A DNA stretch of 64,000 nucleotides from Myxococcota bacterium (GCA_022447545.1 JAKVBI010000001.1:316144-380143), one strand, 5' to 3'; numbered from the stretch's first letter, positions 18,775 to 28,520 are shown. Made by a program: numbers and translations. Notes: generated from the letters alone by a model not told the origin.

Positions 18775-19374
18775 CTACGCGCCGTTGCTGCCGCCCGCCG
18801 GTGGAACCCGCGAGGGGCCGCCACCGTCACTCTCGCGTTTCAAATCGAGGTAATGGAGGGTGGCCAACACCAGCGCGTGATCGATCTCACCGGCCCGGGT
18901 GAGTTCCCTCAGCTTGGCGGGCGAATGGAGTTCCACGACGGTGTGCTCTGTGGGCCCATTCGCGATCTCCGCCACACGCTTGGCTCCCGTGGCCAAGAAG
19001 CAATGGAGACGATTCCCGAACAGAGCGGGGTTCGGATTCACGCTACCCAGACGCTCGATCTGTTGGGCCCGGTAACCAGTCTCTTCCAGCAATTCACGAG
19101 CTGCCGCCTGGGAAGGACTCTCTCCGGGGTCCACCATCCCGCCAGGGACCTCCAGCGTGTCCTTGCGTGCACCATGGCGGTATTGGCGCACCATCACCAC
19201 CTGCCCCTCCACGGTCACCGGCACCACATTGACCCAGTCTGTGGAGTCGATTCGAAAGAAATCATGCCGAGAGGCACCATCGGGTGACTCGCTCGTCGTG
19301 CGACGGACCTGGAAGACGCGGCAGTCCTGCAGGAACTCCGTCGCGATCTCCCTCCAACGTCCCGGACGTGACAC
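18775..19374 (-). CDS. NUDIX hydrolase (ADP-ribose pyrophosphatase-like)
   Basis: A 199-residue hydrolase with an intact NUDIX box (GGMVDPGESPSQAAARELLE followed by ETGY), which coordinates Mg for cleavage of a nucleoside diphosphate linked to another moiety. The N-terminal beta sheet VVPVTVEGQVVMVRQYRHG is typical of ADP-sugar pyrophosphatases. The frame is open to 19725, but homology starts just after GTG 19374, which I choose. It is divergent from the ClC gene (about 90 bp between starts). Substrate is inferred only from family resemblance. Confidence 0.88.
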   Translation of the reverse strand: MSRPGRWREIATEFLQDCRVFQVRRTTSESPDGASRHDFFRIDSTDWVNVVPVTVEGQVVMVRQYRHGARKDTLEVPGGMVDPGESPSQAAARELLEETGYRAQQIERLGSVNPNPALFGNRLHCFLATGAKRVAEIANGPTEHTVVELHSPAKLRELTRAGEIDHALVLATLHYLDLKRESDGGGPSRVPPAGGSNGA

Positions 19375-19465
19375 GACGGAAATCTTAGCTCTTTCCCTCG
19401 GTGGCTGTGCGGCAGCCACCGAAATGCGGGCTAGCATGCGGCGGCTAAGCTCGAAGGGATCCCCC

Positions 19466-21538
19466 ATGGCCAGCGAAAATGCCATCGGCCGAAAGCGCTC
19501 GACGGGCCACGTGTTCATGGTGTTGATTGCCACGGGCTGTGGCTTGGCGGGTGCGCTGGGCGCCGTCGTGTTCCGCTTCATGATCCGGTTCGTCCAGGCC
19601 ATTGCGTTCGAGGGCAGCGACGGCGTCATCGCAATGCTCGAAGAAGGGATCCTCGCCGAAGCCCAGGATCCCCTGTCCGTGGCGCGCGAACTCTCCATGG
19701 GCTCGCGTCTGCTGATCCCGGCCATCGGCGGCCTTCTCGTAGGACCGATCGTTTATTTCTTCGCCCGCGAGGCCAAAGGCCATGGCGTTCCCGAGGTCAT
19801 GGCCGCGGTGGCTCTGCGCGGAGGGGTGATCCGCAAACGCGTGGTCGCCGTCAAAGCCATCGCTTCGGCAATCTCCATCGGATCTGGCGGCTCGGTGGGA
19901 CGCGAAGGGCCCATCGTCCAGATCGGTTCCGCACTCGGGTCGACGATCGGTCAACTCTTCAAGGTTCCGGCCAGCGAGCTGCGCACCATCGTGGGCTGCG
20001 GGGCAGCAGCCGGTGTCGCCGCGACCTTCAACGCACCCATCGCCGGTGCGTTGTTCGCCGCCGAAGTGATCGTCGGAAATTTTGCAGTGGCTCAGCTTTC
20101 GCCCATCGTCATCTCATCCGTGGTGGCCACGGTCGTGTCCCGCTTCTTCCTTGGCAATCACCCGGCATTCGCCGTGCCGTCCTATGACCTGGTGGGGCCC
20201 TTCGAACTCATCCCGTATGTGGTCATCGGAGCCATCGCGGGCTTCGTGGCACTCGCTTTCATGTTCAGCCTGTATGCCACCGAGGATGCCTTCGACCGAA
20301 TCCGGATTCCCGATTACCTGAAACCAGCTGTCGGAGGCCTGCTGGTGGGAGCCATCGGCTGTGCGCTGCCCAACGTCTTCGGTGTGGGATACAGCACCAT
20401 CAGCGGGGCGCTGTCCAGCGAGATCCCTCTGATGACACTCGGCTTTCTGATCCTGGCCAAGATTGCAGCGACCTCCATCACCATCGGATCCGGGGGTTCC
20501 GGCGGCATCTTCGCCCCGTCGCTGTTCCTGGGGGCCGTCACTGGGGGATTCCTGGGCACCATCGTGCACCAATGGTTCCCCGAGTCCACTGCGACGTCTG
20601 GCGCCTACGCGCTGGTGACCATGGGGGCTGTAGTAGCTGCGGGAACGCACGCTCCCATCACTGCGATCATCATGATCTTCGAACTCACCCAGACGATCGA
20701 CATCATCCCGCCTCTGATGGCTGCATGCGTGGTGAGCACTCTGGTTACAACCTTCCTGCACCGGGACTCGATCTACACCATGAAACTGCGGAGGCGCGGC
20801 ATCGACCTGTACGAGGAGGAGGATTCGAACGTTCTTCGTGGTCTCTTCGTACACGACATCATCAACCGAGACCCCGCAGTGATCGATATCGATGCGAACC
20901 TTCCCACCGTCGTGGAGCGCACCCTGGACAGCGACCGAACGGAGTTTTTCGTACAGGACAATCAGGGCAATCTCGTCGGTGTCATCCACCTGCGACAACT
21001 TACCCGCATGCTGGCGGAACAGGATGTGCTCGAGACCATCGTCATCGCGGGAGACCTCATCGAACCAAGCCTGACCACCTTGACCGAAAATGAGGACCTC
21101 AATGTGGCCATCCAGCTCTTCAGTAACTCCACCGCTGAAGAAATTGCAGTGGTGGACGAACGCGACGCGTCCAAGCTCGTGGGAAGTGTCCACAAGCGCG
21201 ACGTCATCCACGCCTACAACCGGGAGATCCTACGCCGCGACCTGGCCGGAACCGTGTCGAGCAACGTCATCGTTGCGAGCAAAGGGCAGCAGGTGGATCT
21301 CGGAGGGGGTTACGTGCTGCAGGAGATCCTACCCCCGGTGCACTTCTTCGGTCACTCGATCCGGGAGCTCGACATCGCCGCTACCACGGGGGTCCATGTG
21401 GTCCTCCACCGCAGACGCGTACCCGAGGCTGGCGAGCCCGCCGTCCGAGTACCTTCCGCCAGCGACGTGATCCACGAAGGAGACCGACTGGTGGTGGCGG
21501 GAACACGACAAGCCGTAGAAAGCCTCGACGCCATCTGA
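19466..21538 (+). CDS. ClC chloride channel/transporter with CBS pair and TrkA_C domain
   Basis: A 690-residue protein in three parts. Residues about 15-445 are a ClC core: KGHGVPEVM corresponds to the GSGIP selectivity loop, GSGGSVGREGPIVQIGSA carries the gating glutamate, and GSGGSGGIFAPSLFLGA is the second filter loop. Residues about 460-590 are a CBS domain pair that may bind nucleotides. The last about 90 residues (HFFGHSIRELD and VIHEGDRLVVAG) form an RCK/TrkA_C ligand-binding module. The start is ATG 19466, with AAGGGA upstream; ATG 19436 is in frame but less well placed. Predicted to carry Cl- under cytoplasmic ligand control. Confidence 0.92.
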   Translation: MASENAIGRKRSTGHVFMVLIATGCGLAGALGAVVFRFMIRFVQAIAFEGSDGVIAMLEEGILAEAQDPLSVARELSMGSRLLIPAIGGLLVGPIVYFFAREAKGHGVPEVMAAVALRGGVIRKRVVAVKAIASAISIGSGGSVGREGPIVQIGSALGSTIGQLFKVPASELRTIVGCGAAAGVAATFNAPIAGALFAAEVIVGNFAVAQLSPIVISSVVATVVSRFFLGNHPAFAVPSYDLVGPFELIPYVVIGAIAGFVALAFMFSLYATEDAFDRIRIPDYLKPAVGGLLVGAIGCALPNVFGVGYSTISGALSSEIPLMTLGFLILAKIAATSITIGSGGSGGIFAPSLFLGAVTGGFLGTIVHQWFPESTATSGAYALVTMGAVVAAGTHAPITAIIMIFELTQTIDIIPPLMAACVVSTLVTTFLHRDSIYTMKLRRRGIDLYEEEDSNVLRGLFVHDIINRDPAVIDIDANLPTVVERTLDSDRTEFFVQDNQGNLVGVIHLRQLTRMLAEQDVLETIVIAGDLIEPSLTTLTENEDLNVAIQLFSNSTAEEIAVVDERDASKLVGSVHKRDVIHAYNREILRRDLAGTVSSNVIVASKGQQVDLGGGYVLQEILPPVHFFGHSIRELDIAATTGVHVVLHRRRVPEAGEPAVRVPSASDVIHEGDRLVVAGTRQAVESLDAI

Positions 21539-21542
21539 ACCC

Positions 21543-23762
21543 TCAAGCGTCGCCGTCCCCTGGAGTAGACTCCAGGCTCTCCTCGAGAATCTCGACCCCC
21601 GCACCCGGCGTCCCGCCATCCCGGTGATGGACGATACTCGCCTCCTCGAAGATCAAATCGACTCCACCCCCCTCCAGCAAGCTCACGTAGGCGCGGCTCT
21701 GGACCTCGTGACGGAGTCGGTCGGGCGAGTAGCGATAACGGACCGTCCACCGCTCACCTGACCGCAAGGTTCGGCTTTCATTCAAAACCTCTCGACGGCC
21801 GCCGCCTGCACGTAGGGTGTGGCGGAATTCTGCGGTGCCTGTGCCAGCAATCCGCACGCGGAGTTCGACCTCCACCCACTCTCCGGGCTGGACGGTGAGG
21901 TGCTGACCGCCGAAGAGCACTTTCTCGTGGGGCTGATCGACGCGTACCTCTGGCGTCGCCGTGAGCAGATAGTGGCGGCCTTCGGCCCGCAGCGGTGGCG
22001 TGTAGAGACTGCGCATTGCCATCTCAGCCACGACATCGTCACGTTCCGGCACCCATTCGAGCTGCTGGGCCTCGCGGGAGAACAGGTTCCCATCCATGGG
22101 TTCGCGCCTCCGGCACTTCCTGAAGTCATCCAGGCACAGCAACATCCGCCCCTGTGGGTCGATGGCTCCCACGTCGTGCTTATTCCCATTGGCGAAGAAG
22201 ATCCAGCGGGGCTCGTCGTAGCGGCGAAACACGCTTCTTCCGAAGAAATGGCTTCCCTGGGATGAGAGACCCAGTAAGTCGAGAAGAGAAAGGGGCAGAT
22301 CCATCTGGGCGAACGGTTCCTCGATGCGTGCCTGCTCGCCGCCGGGTAAACGAATGACGAGAAATCCCCAGTTCTGACTGATTCGTGCCAGGTTGTCACT
22401 GCCGTACGCGTAGCCCTTGGACTCATCGGAAGTAACCACCAAGATCGTGTCGTCGAGTACACCCGATCGCTCCAAGGCTTCGAGGTAACGGCCGAACACC
22501 CAGTCGAGATAACCAAGCGCGCGTGTCCATTCGTCGCCTTCCTCGGGGTCGTAGTCGTCGGGCACCGTATAGGGATGGTGGGTGCCAACAGTCAGAAGCG
22601 TCAGAAACCACGGTTGGTGGGTATCTTCCAAGTCCTCGATGAGACCCCGGCTGTGCTCGAACAGAGTTCGGTCGTCTACCCCCCAGTAGGTCCTGAGATA
22701 CTCGCTGTCGAAGTAATCATGGCCGTGGACGCGCTCGAAACCAGCCCGCGGCATGAACTGGTCTTTCATGTGGAATGCCAGCGGTGCACCCTGCAGATAG
22801 GCGGTCGCATAGCCCGCATTGCGGAGTGCCGAGGGCAAACAGGTCCGGTCGCCTGCCGCGAAGCGCGACATCTTCGTTGGGCCTCGCGAGAGATTCGGCA
22901 ACTCACCGCATAGCAGGGCGTAGAGCCCGCGGGCAGTCTTGCGCTGATGGTTGATGAACGAAGAGTAGGAAAGGGTTCGGCGAGCCAGAGCATCGAGTTC
23001 GTGCATGGGCGCCAGAGACTGATTGCCATGCACTTCCGCCAGCGAGGGCAACCGTAGCCCGGAGACCGACTCGAGGATCACGAGTAAAACATTGGAGCCC
23101 GCGTAATCTCTCGAGAGAAGGGACTCACCTGAAAGGTCCGCGCGCAGCTCGGGAACCAGGTCGAGCATGGCCGAGGGCGCATCGTCGAAGCGCTCCCGGG
23201 GTGGGTCAGCATCGAGCAGCATGCGAGCCAAGCGGGCACTGTTGTGCTGGAAGAAGTGGGTCTGGCGCCAGACCGAGACATCGTCAGCCCACGGCCAAAT
23301 CGCGTAGGAGCCCAGTAGAACCGCAGATCCGAGAAGGCAGAGCCGCGCACTGCGCCTCGGTAATTCAGCAAGGCTCACGTAGGCCAGTGCAGCCGAACCC
23401 AGCACCCACAATGCCAACAGACCCGGACGGGAAATCACCAGGGCCGAACCAAGCAGGAAGGTGGTGTTGCCCAGATATTCGGCGTCTTGAATGGTCACCA
23501 ACGAACCCAACGCCCGGACGTTTTCGAAATTCACGTACTGAACCAAGGACCAGAGCGCCACCCACAACGTGGCGATGAACCGCGACCACCGGTTCACCCA
23601 GATCGTCAGGCTGGCGACCAGGAGAGCCACGAAGGCATCGGACACCAGGCCGCGGAAGTCTGAAACCAAGAACTGGCCGTGTACCCCCTCGAGAATCAGG
23701 GCCACGCGAAAGCCCACGGGCGCCAACAGAACTGCGACGACCAGCAGCACGACCCGAGCCAT
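21543..23762 (-). CDS. Membrane sulfatase/LtaS-like phosphotransferase
   Basis: A protein of about 739 residues: five N-terminal membrane helices (about residues 1-160), a periplasmic alkaline-phosphatase-superfamily catalytic domain (about 220-530), and a beta-rich C-terminal domain. Compared with LtaS, EptA and OpgB, the metal-ligand Glu (VILESVSG), the Thr nucleophile (KTARGLYALL) and a His pair (GTHHPY) are present, but the usual Asp-His of the DHG motif reads SDES. The start is ATG 23762 with AGGAG eight bases upstream; the frame extends to 23801. Likely transfers phosphoglycerol, phosphoethanolamine or a similar group to an envelope glycan. Confidence 0.8.
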   Translation of the reverse strand: MARVVLLVVAVLLAPVGFRVALILEGVHGQFLVSDFRGLVSDAFVALLVASLTIWVNRWSRFIATLWVALWSLVQYVNFENVRALGSLVTIQDAEYLGNTTFLLGSALVISRPGLLALWVLGSAALAYVSLAELPRRSARLCLLGSAVLLGSYAIWPWADDVSVWRQTHFFQHNSARLARMLLDADPPRERFDDAPSAMLDLVPELRADLSGESLLSRDYAGSNVLLVILESVSGLRLPSLAEVHGNQSLAPMHELDALARRTLSYSSFINHQRKTARGLYALLCGELPNLSRGPTKMSRFAAGDRTCLPSALRNAGYATAYLQGAPLAFHMKDQFMPRAGFERVHGHDYFDSEYLRTYWGVDDRTLFEHSRGLIEDLEDTHQPWFLTLLTVGTHHPYTVPDDYDPEEGDEWTRALGYLDWVFGRYLEALERSGVLDDTILVVTSDESKGYAYGSDNLARISQNWGFLVIRLPGGEQARIEEPFAQMDLPLSLLDLLGLSSQGSHFFGRSVFRRYDEPRWIFFANGNKHDVGAIDPQGRMLLCLDDFRKCRRREPMDGNLFSREAQQLEWVPERDDVVAEMAMRSLYTPPLRAEGRHYLLTATPEVRVDQPHEKVLFGGQHLTVQPGEWVEVELRVRIAGTGTAEFRHTLRAGGGRREVLNESRTLRSGERWTVRYRYSPDRLRHEVQSRAYVSLLEGGGVDLIFEEASIVHHRDGGTPGAGVEILEESLESTPGDGDA

Positions 23763-23848
23763 CACGCGCACTCCTGCAGCGGGAACGCCATGGGGCTGCA
23801 ACCAGGCCGAAGCGCGATGGTTTCACGGGAGCGCGACACCCACACAGC

Positions 23849-25555
23849 CTACTCCACGGCCGCAGAGGGCTCTTCACGCTGGGCGTGGATCTTCATCTTC
23901 TCACGCGGAGGCAACAGGACGATCCATCGCCTTTGGGGCTTCGCCCCACCCGCCTGCCGATAGTTCTCCAGGACCCATTCCGAGATCAGGGGTGCCGTGC
24001 GCACCACAGACCGCTCGGGCATGTCATCGAAATCGCGTACCGGCCACACCACGGCGGCTGGAGGGTCCGCACGCAAGCGGTCCAAGAAACCCCGCTCCTG
24101 TTCCTCACTCATGAAAGTGCCGGGCATCACCACATCGAAATGACCCGGTCCGAGTCGCCCGGTGAGTACGTGGAACATGGGGGTTTCCGCCATGTTCAGG
24201 ATCTTTTCCTCAGGCAGGGTGCGGTTCTTGATCACCCGCACCACGCGGTCGATTTGATTCGCCTTGCCCCCGGAGTAGATGCTGAGAGGCTCCCCGAGAT
24301 CCGCTGTCGCCTGGATGAGATGGGTGCCACGCCGTTCCCTGTCGAGGTAGAGGTCTGTACCGAGCATGAAAATCCAAGCCGCGACACTCACGGCCACTAC
24401 GGCCCCCTCGGCAACGCCGCGTATGGGCCCACTCCATTGACGGGGCCAAACCGCCCGGAACCCCAGCCCCAACCCATAGGCGGCCAGTAGACAGATCGGA
24501 GGAATTGCGGAATCGAGATGGGCCTCATCGGATCGGCCCAGCGAGCGGATGAAGTAGATGCCACCCCAGACCACGACCGCCAGCAGCAAAGCGTGACGAA
24601 ACGCTCGACCCTGCATCCAATCGCGCACCCAACCCACGGCGAGTGCCAACGCGAAACCGCCGTACAGGAACCAGTGTGCGCGAAACTGAACCGCCACGAA
24701 CCACTCGTAGATGGAGCGCCGGTCCCCCCAATCCAATTCTCCGATGACAGGTGGGGGCATGGCCTGGAGCATCCCCAGTGGGTGCTCCACCACTTCATGC
24801 CACAGTCGGGGAAGCCCCACCGAGGCGGCGAACCAGATCAGAACCGGCACCATCACCAACGACAGTCCCAGTGCGTAGGCCCCCCAATCCCGGAGCCAAC
24901 GCCGCCAGGAGGTGTCGGCGGCCATCACGGCGACACCGATTCCACAGCTCACCGCAAAGGCTGGAGTGAGTCTGAAATACAGAGCCACACCGGCGCACAC
25001 CCCCGCGGCAACCATCCAGCGCACATCGTCGCTGTCGAGCCGGCGCGCGAAGGCCAGCAGGGCGAGTACGCTGAAGACCAGATACCGATAGGCGAACAGA
25101 AGCTGGAAGAAATGGCTGCGGGGAGCCGCCAGGGTGACCAAAAGCGCGGCGAGAAAGGCGAACGAAGACGGCATCAGCCGACGTCCGAGAAACAGCATGG
25201 AAACGCTCAACGCCAGATCGAATGCCGAATAGATCAGCCGCGACAACCCAATGCCGGGAGGCGCGAGCCAGCTCGCCAACCAGGCGGGCAGGACGTGGCC
25301 TGGTGGGAACACCCAGAGCACCCCCTCGTAGAGCGTTTCACCGGCGTGGAGTTGCATGGCCGCGTACAGGGGCCAGCACTCGTCGAGCCGATTGATGCCA
25401 TGGGAATAGAAGAGGGACTGATAGGCGGTACCCACGACCAGCAGCACGGGCACCTGCCACCAGACGGGATTCTTCAGCCTCGCAACGGAATTGCTCGCGG
25501 CCGGTCGATACAACCCGATACCTGTACGAATCCTGTGATGGGGCGGAGTAGGCAT
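23849..25555 (-). CDS. Polytopic membrane glycosyltransferase-like protein (GT39/GT-C)
   Basis: A protein of about 568 residues with about eleven hydrophobic helices and a soluble C-terminal region of roughly 150 residues. The first loop has SHGINRLDECWPLYAAMQ and a following VFPPGHVLPAW, the usual place of the catalytic acid in GT-C enzymes. The tail (TGRLGPGHFDVVMPGTF and DPPAAVVWPV) matches the plan of the gene at 8757, so the two are probably paralogues. I prefer ATG 25555; GTG 25579 is also in frame. It is divergent from a 2OG oxygenase gene. Confidence 0.65.
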   Translation of the reverse strand: MPTPPHHRIRTGIGLYRPAASNSVARLKNPVWWQVPVLLVVGTAYQSLFYSHGINRLDECWPLYAAMQLHAGETLYEGVLWVFPPGHVLPAWLASWLAPPGIGLSRLIYSAFDLALSVSMLFLGRRLMPSSFAFLAALLVTLAAPRSHFFQLLFAYRYLVFSVLALLAFARRLDSDDVRWMVAAGVCAGVALYFRLTPAFAVSCGIGVAVMAADTSWRRWLRDWGAYALGLSLVMVPVLIWFAASVGLPRLWHEVVEHPLGMLQAMPPPVIGELDWGDRRSIYEWFVAVQFRAHWFLYGGFALALAVGWVRDWMQGRAFRHALLLAVVVWGGIYFIRSLGRSDEAHLDSAIPPICLLAAYGLGLGFRAVWPRQWSGPIRGVAEGAVVAVSVAAWIFMLGTDLYLDRERRGTHLIQATADLGEPLSIYSGGKANQIDRVVRVIKNRTLPEEKILNMAETPMFHVLTGRLGPGHFDVVMPGTFMSEEQERGFLDRLRADPPAAVVWPVRDFDDMPERSVVRTAPLISEWVLENYRQAGGAKPQRRWIVLLPPREKMKIHAQREEPSAAVE

Positions 25556-25635
25556 CGAAAGTACCTGTACGGCCCCCACGAATCAATCGAGGCCCCCGGC
25601 ACCCCCCCCACCGGGTCCGATAGAATGGGAGTGGC

Positions 25636-26490
25636 ATGCCGCACGAAAGCGGAATGAACGGGTCAGCCGACGAGGGGCACCAAGAACGAATCGCGGCCGC
25701 GGCTGCCCAGCGAATCGAACTCGGTTGCAACGAGTATCGCACCCAATGGCTCGAATCGGGCCCGGTCCGACATTTCGTCGTCGACGACCTGTTGCCCGAG
25801 CCCCTCGTGGCTGAAATCGAGGCCTCGCTTCCAACTCCAGGCGACCTGACCGCGCGGTCGTCGATCCGGGAGCGCAAGAAGGTCGGGATCGACCTCGAAC
25901 GCTATGCGCCCATGGCCGCCGGGGCTTTGCTGGCCTTTCAGGACCCGCGCGTGCTGGGCGCCGTGGAGCGGGTGGTGGGCAGCCAGAGGTTGCGAACGGA
26001 CCCGAGCCTCTACGCATCCGGGCTGTCGGTCATGGAGCGAGGTGACTTCCTCCACCCCCACATCGACAACTCCCACGACGGCGACCAGGTCCTCTACCGG
26101 GTCCTCAACCTGCTCTACTACGTCTCGCACGACTGGGAACTCGCAAACGGGGGGAACCTGGAGCTCTGGGAGAACCGGACCCACCCACCCACCACCCTGG
26201 TGTCGACCAGCAACCGCCTGGTGGTGATGGAGACGGGCCCCTCGAGCTGGCACTCGGTGAGCGAGGTCCAGGTGGACCGACCCCGCTGGTGCGTTTCCAA
26301 CTACTACTTCTGCGAATCGCCGGTCCAGGGCGAAAGCCCCTACCGGCACGTCACGACCTTCCGTGGCCGCCCGGGTTCAGGCTTGGAAGGCCCCCTGCTC
26401 TGGCTCGATGGCCTGGCCCGAAATACCCTCGGTCGGGCGCTTCCATTCTTGCTCACACGTAGCTGGCATCGCCGCAAGCCCCGGCCCTGA
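25636..26490 (+). CDS. 2-oxoglutarate/Fe(II)-dependent oxygenase
   Basis: A 284-residue oxygenase of the 2OG-FeII_Oxy superfamily. The iron facial triad is visible as His and Asp in LHPHIDNSHDG and the distal His in SSWHSVSEV; the Arg in RPRWCVSNYYF is the expected 2-oxoglutarate anchor. Such proteins hydroxylate proteins, sugars or small molecules. The start is ATG 25636 with GGGAG five bases upstream. Neighbours on both sides are glycan enzymes, so a cell-surface substrate is possible but unproven. It is convergent with the GT2 pair. Confidence 0.85.
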   Translation: MPHESGMNGSADEGHQERIAAAAAQRIELGCNEYRTQWLESGPVRHFVVDDLLPEPLVAEIEASLPTPGDLTARSSIRERKKVGIDLERYAPMAAGALLAFQDPRVLGAVERVVGSQRLRTDPSLYASGLSVMERGDFLHPHIDNSHDGDQVLYRVLNLLYYVSHDWELANGGNLELWENRTHPPTTLVSTSNRLVVMETGPSSWHSVSEVQVDRPRWCVSNYYFCESPVQGESPYRHVTTFRGRPGSGLEGPLLWLDGLARNTLGRALPFLLTRSWHRRKPRP

Positions 26491-26527
26491 ACCGCCCCTC
26501 GAGCACGACTGTCCGACCCGACCGCCT

Positions 26528-27514
26528 TCAGAGCCCCCGCAAGAAGATGTCCTGTGCGACGCTCTTCAGCCCGTAGGAATATCGGCCGTAGCGTCCGGCG
26601 AGAGCCTCCCGCAGGATGGCCGGTACACGTCCCAGCAGATGGGGCGACATCTCATCTCGCACTCGACTGTGATCGATCTTCGCATCGATCAACGAGAATA
26701 TTGGTTCAGCCGACGGAACGTCCCCGGCCCCGGACAGACGCTCTCGGGCCGCGGTGAAGAAGTCGACCGCATAGGCAAAGGCACCCACTTCGAGCTGTTT
26801 GTGGGCCTGTGCGAGTTGCTCACGCAAGCTCATCTTGTGGAGACCGAACTGATTCGCTCCGTGCACCCGGTAGGTGATGAGGTTTTCATCGAGGATTCTG
26901 AATTCAGAGACCGCGGCGATCACGAATGCGATCCAGGCATCGTGACAGTCACGCAGGTTTGGAAAAGGCAGATAGAGGTCCCGAAAGCGGGAGCGAAACG
27001 CAAGGGTGGTGCCGGCAGCAACGACATGCTTGAGAAACACCTCCACCGCACGCCCGTCGCGCACCTGTTGTTGCTCCCTGGGGCTGAAGAACTGCGCCTC
27101 CCAGAGATCGGTACGGAGTGAGCGAAGCTCGGCATTCGCCACCAGCCCGTTGCTGAACACAGCCCCCACGGCAGGCTCAGCCTCCAGCACACCGCACAGC
27201 CTTTCGACCTTTGCGGGCGCCCAGACATCGTCCTGATCCGCGAGAAACACAATCTCCCCGGTGCACAGGGACACCGCCTTTTCAAAATTGGCCGAGGTTC
27301 CCAAGCGTTGGGGGTTGGGTACGACCCTCACCTCGAAAGGCGCACGCGCCGCGAAACGCTGGAGCTGGGCAACGGTGTCGTCATGGGAACCGTCATCGCA
27401 AACCACGAGTTCGTCGGGCGACCGCGTCTGCTCGGCGAAGCTCTCCAACTGCTCGACCACGAAGGATCCGCCGTCGTAGGTCGCCATGGCGATGGACGTT
27501 CGGAGCTTCGTCAA
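26528..27514 (-). CDS. Glycosyltransferase family 2
   Basis: A 328-residue GT-A fold enzyme, probably a rhamnosyl- or other hexosyltransferase for a surface polysaccharide. N-terminal ATYDGGSFVVEQLESFAEQT and CDDGSHDDTV form the nucleotide-sugar site, FLADQDDVWAP supplies the DXD motif, and DCHDAWIAFV is the acceptor-side block. The start is TTG 27514, overlapping the stop of the upstream GT2 gene by 4 bp (TTGA), so the two are coupled. The C-terminal helical segment is basic. Confidence 0.88.
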   Translation of the reverse strand: MTKLRTSIAMATYDGGSFVVEQLESFAEQTRSPDELVVCDDGSHDDTVAQLQRFAARAPFEVRVVPNPQRLGTSANFEKAVSLCTGEIVFLADQDDVWAPAKVERLCGVLEAEPAVGAVFSNGLVANAELRSLRTDLWEAQFFSPREQQQVRDGRAVEVFLKHVVAAGTTLAFRSRFRDLYLPFPNLRDCHDAWIAFVIAAVSEFRILDENLITYRVHGANQFGLHKMSLREQLAQAHKQLEVGAFAYAVDFFTAARERLSGAGDVPSAEPIFSLIDAKIDHSRVRDEMSPHLLGRVPAILREALAGRYGRYSYGLKSVAQDIFLRGL

Positions 27515-28434
27515 ACCGGCGGTAGCCCCTGGTGACCCGGGCGCGCCTCACCCCGCCCATAACGCAGCAGACCCAGTGCCGTGACGGGTTTCCCGCGTAG
27601 GAGCGCACCGAGCGCACGATAGGCGAGGTGCAGACGAACGATTCGCTTGCGCCGGGATATCTGCGCGGCCCGTAGCCAGCCGCGGGTCTCGGCGCGGTCC
27701 GCCACGAGGTTGAAGAGCTCGAGCTCCTCGTCGAAGCGAAGCATGCTCGCGGACTGCTGAGCCGTGGCACCCGCCTCGTGCCGTCGATACGCGTACTCGA
27801 CAGCACGGGCGTAGACCAACTCATCTCCTTCAAAGAGCAGCCGGCTCGTGAACTCGAGATCCTGGACCTGTCGCCAGCGGTCGGCGAAGCGTCGCTCCCC
27901 CAGCACCGAGCGCCGGAAACACAAGGTCGGACACATGATGAAGTTTCCCGCCATGATGGCGCTCAGACCCGCTTCCCCTTCGAGCACCACCGGATCGCCC
28001 GAACGCGGTACGAAAAACCGCTTCACTGCATCCGCGGTGGAGAACCGGGGCCTTCCCGATGCCGAGATGATCGATGCCGAGCAGCACACCGCAGCGGCCT
28101 GCTCATGATCGCGGGCCAGGTCTCGTACGAGCCGTGTATAGCCGGGGAGCAGTTGATCATCGGCGTGGAGCAGCGTGACGAGATCGGTTTCGGCGAGGTC
28201 GAGGCACTGATTCCAGTTGCGCACCATCCCCAGAGGGGCTGCGTTGCGGTGATAGGAGATCCGCGAATCCCCGAAACTTTCGAGCAGTCCGTCAACACCC
28301 TGCTCGCGCTCTCCGTCGTCGGACACCAGCAGCCTGAAGTCACCATCCAGCTGGTCGAGCGCGCTCCTCACAGCCTGCTCGAGGTAGTGGAGATCACGGT
28401 AAAACGGAATCGCGATGGTGAGCCCAGCCGCCAT
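27511..28434 (-). CDS. Glycosyltransferase family 2
   Basis: A 307-residue GT-A glycosyltransferase. IAIPFYRDLHYLEQAV and LVSDDGEREQGVD form the donor site, and LLHADDQLLPGY supplies the DXD-like acidic motif. A C-terminal amphipathic basic region suggests membrane contact. It is translationally coupled to the downstream GT2 (TTGA overlap), a likely pair adding successive sugars to one chain. The start is ATG 28434. Confidence 0.87.
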   Translation of the reverse strand: MAAGLTIAIPFYRDLHYLEQAVRSALDQLDGDFRLLVSDDGEREQGVDGLLESFGDSRISYHRNAAPLGMVRNWNQCLDLAETDLVTLLHADDQLLPGYTRLVRDLARDHEQAAAVCCSASIISASGRPRFSTADAVKRFFVPRSGDPVVLEGEAGLSAIMAGNFIMCPTLCFRRSVLGERRFADRWRQVQDLEFTSRLLFEGDELVYARAVEYAYRRHEAGATAQQSASMLRFDEELELFNLVADRAETRGWLRAAQISRRKRIVRLHLAYRALGALLRGKPVTALGLLRYGRGEARPGHQGLPPV

Positions 28435-28520
28435 GGCATTCGGCCTCGTGTGGACCGACAGGTGTCCAGATCGGGAAACTAGCAGGGTGCTCGACCCGCC
28501 ACTGCCGAGCCGAAGACAGG

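Noticed and set aside
24518-25657. A 379-codon open frame antisense to the GT-C-like protein
   Set aside because: Composition is His/Pro/Gln/Arg-rich, typical of a shadow frame, and the minus strand has a coherent membrane protein.
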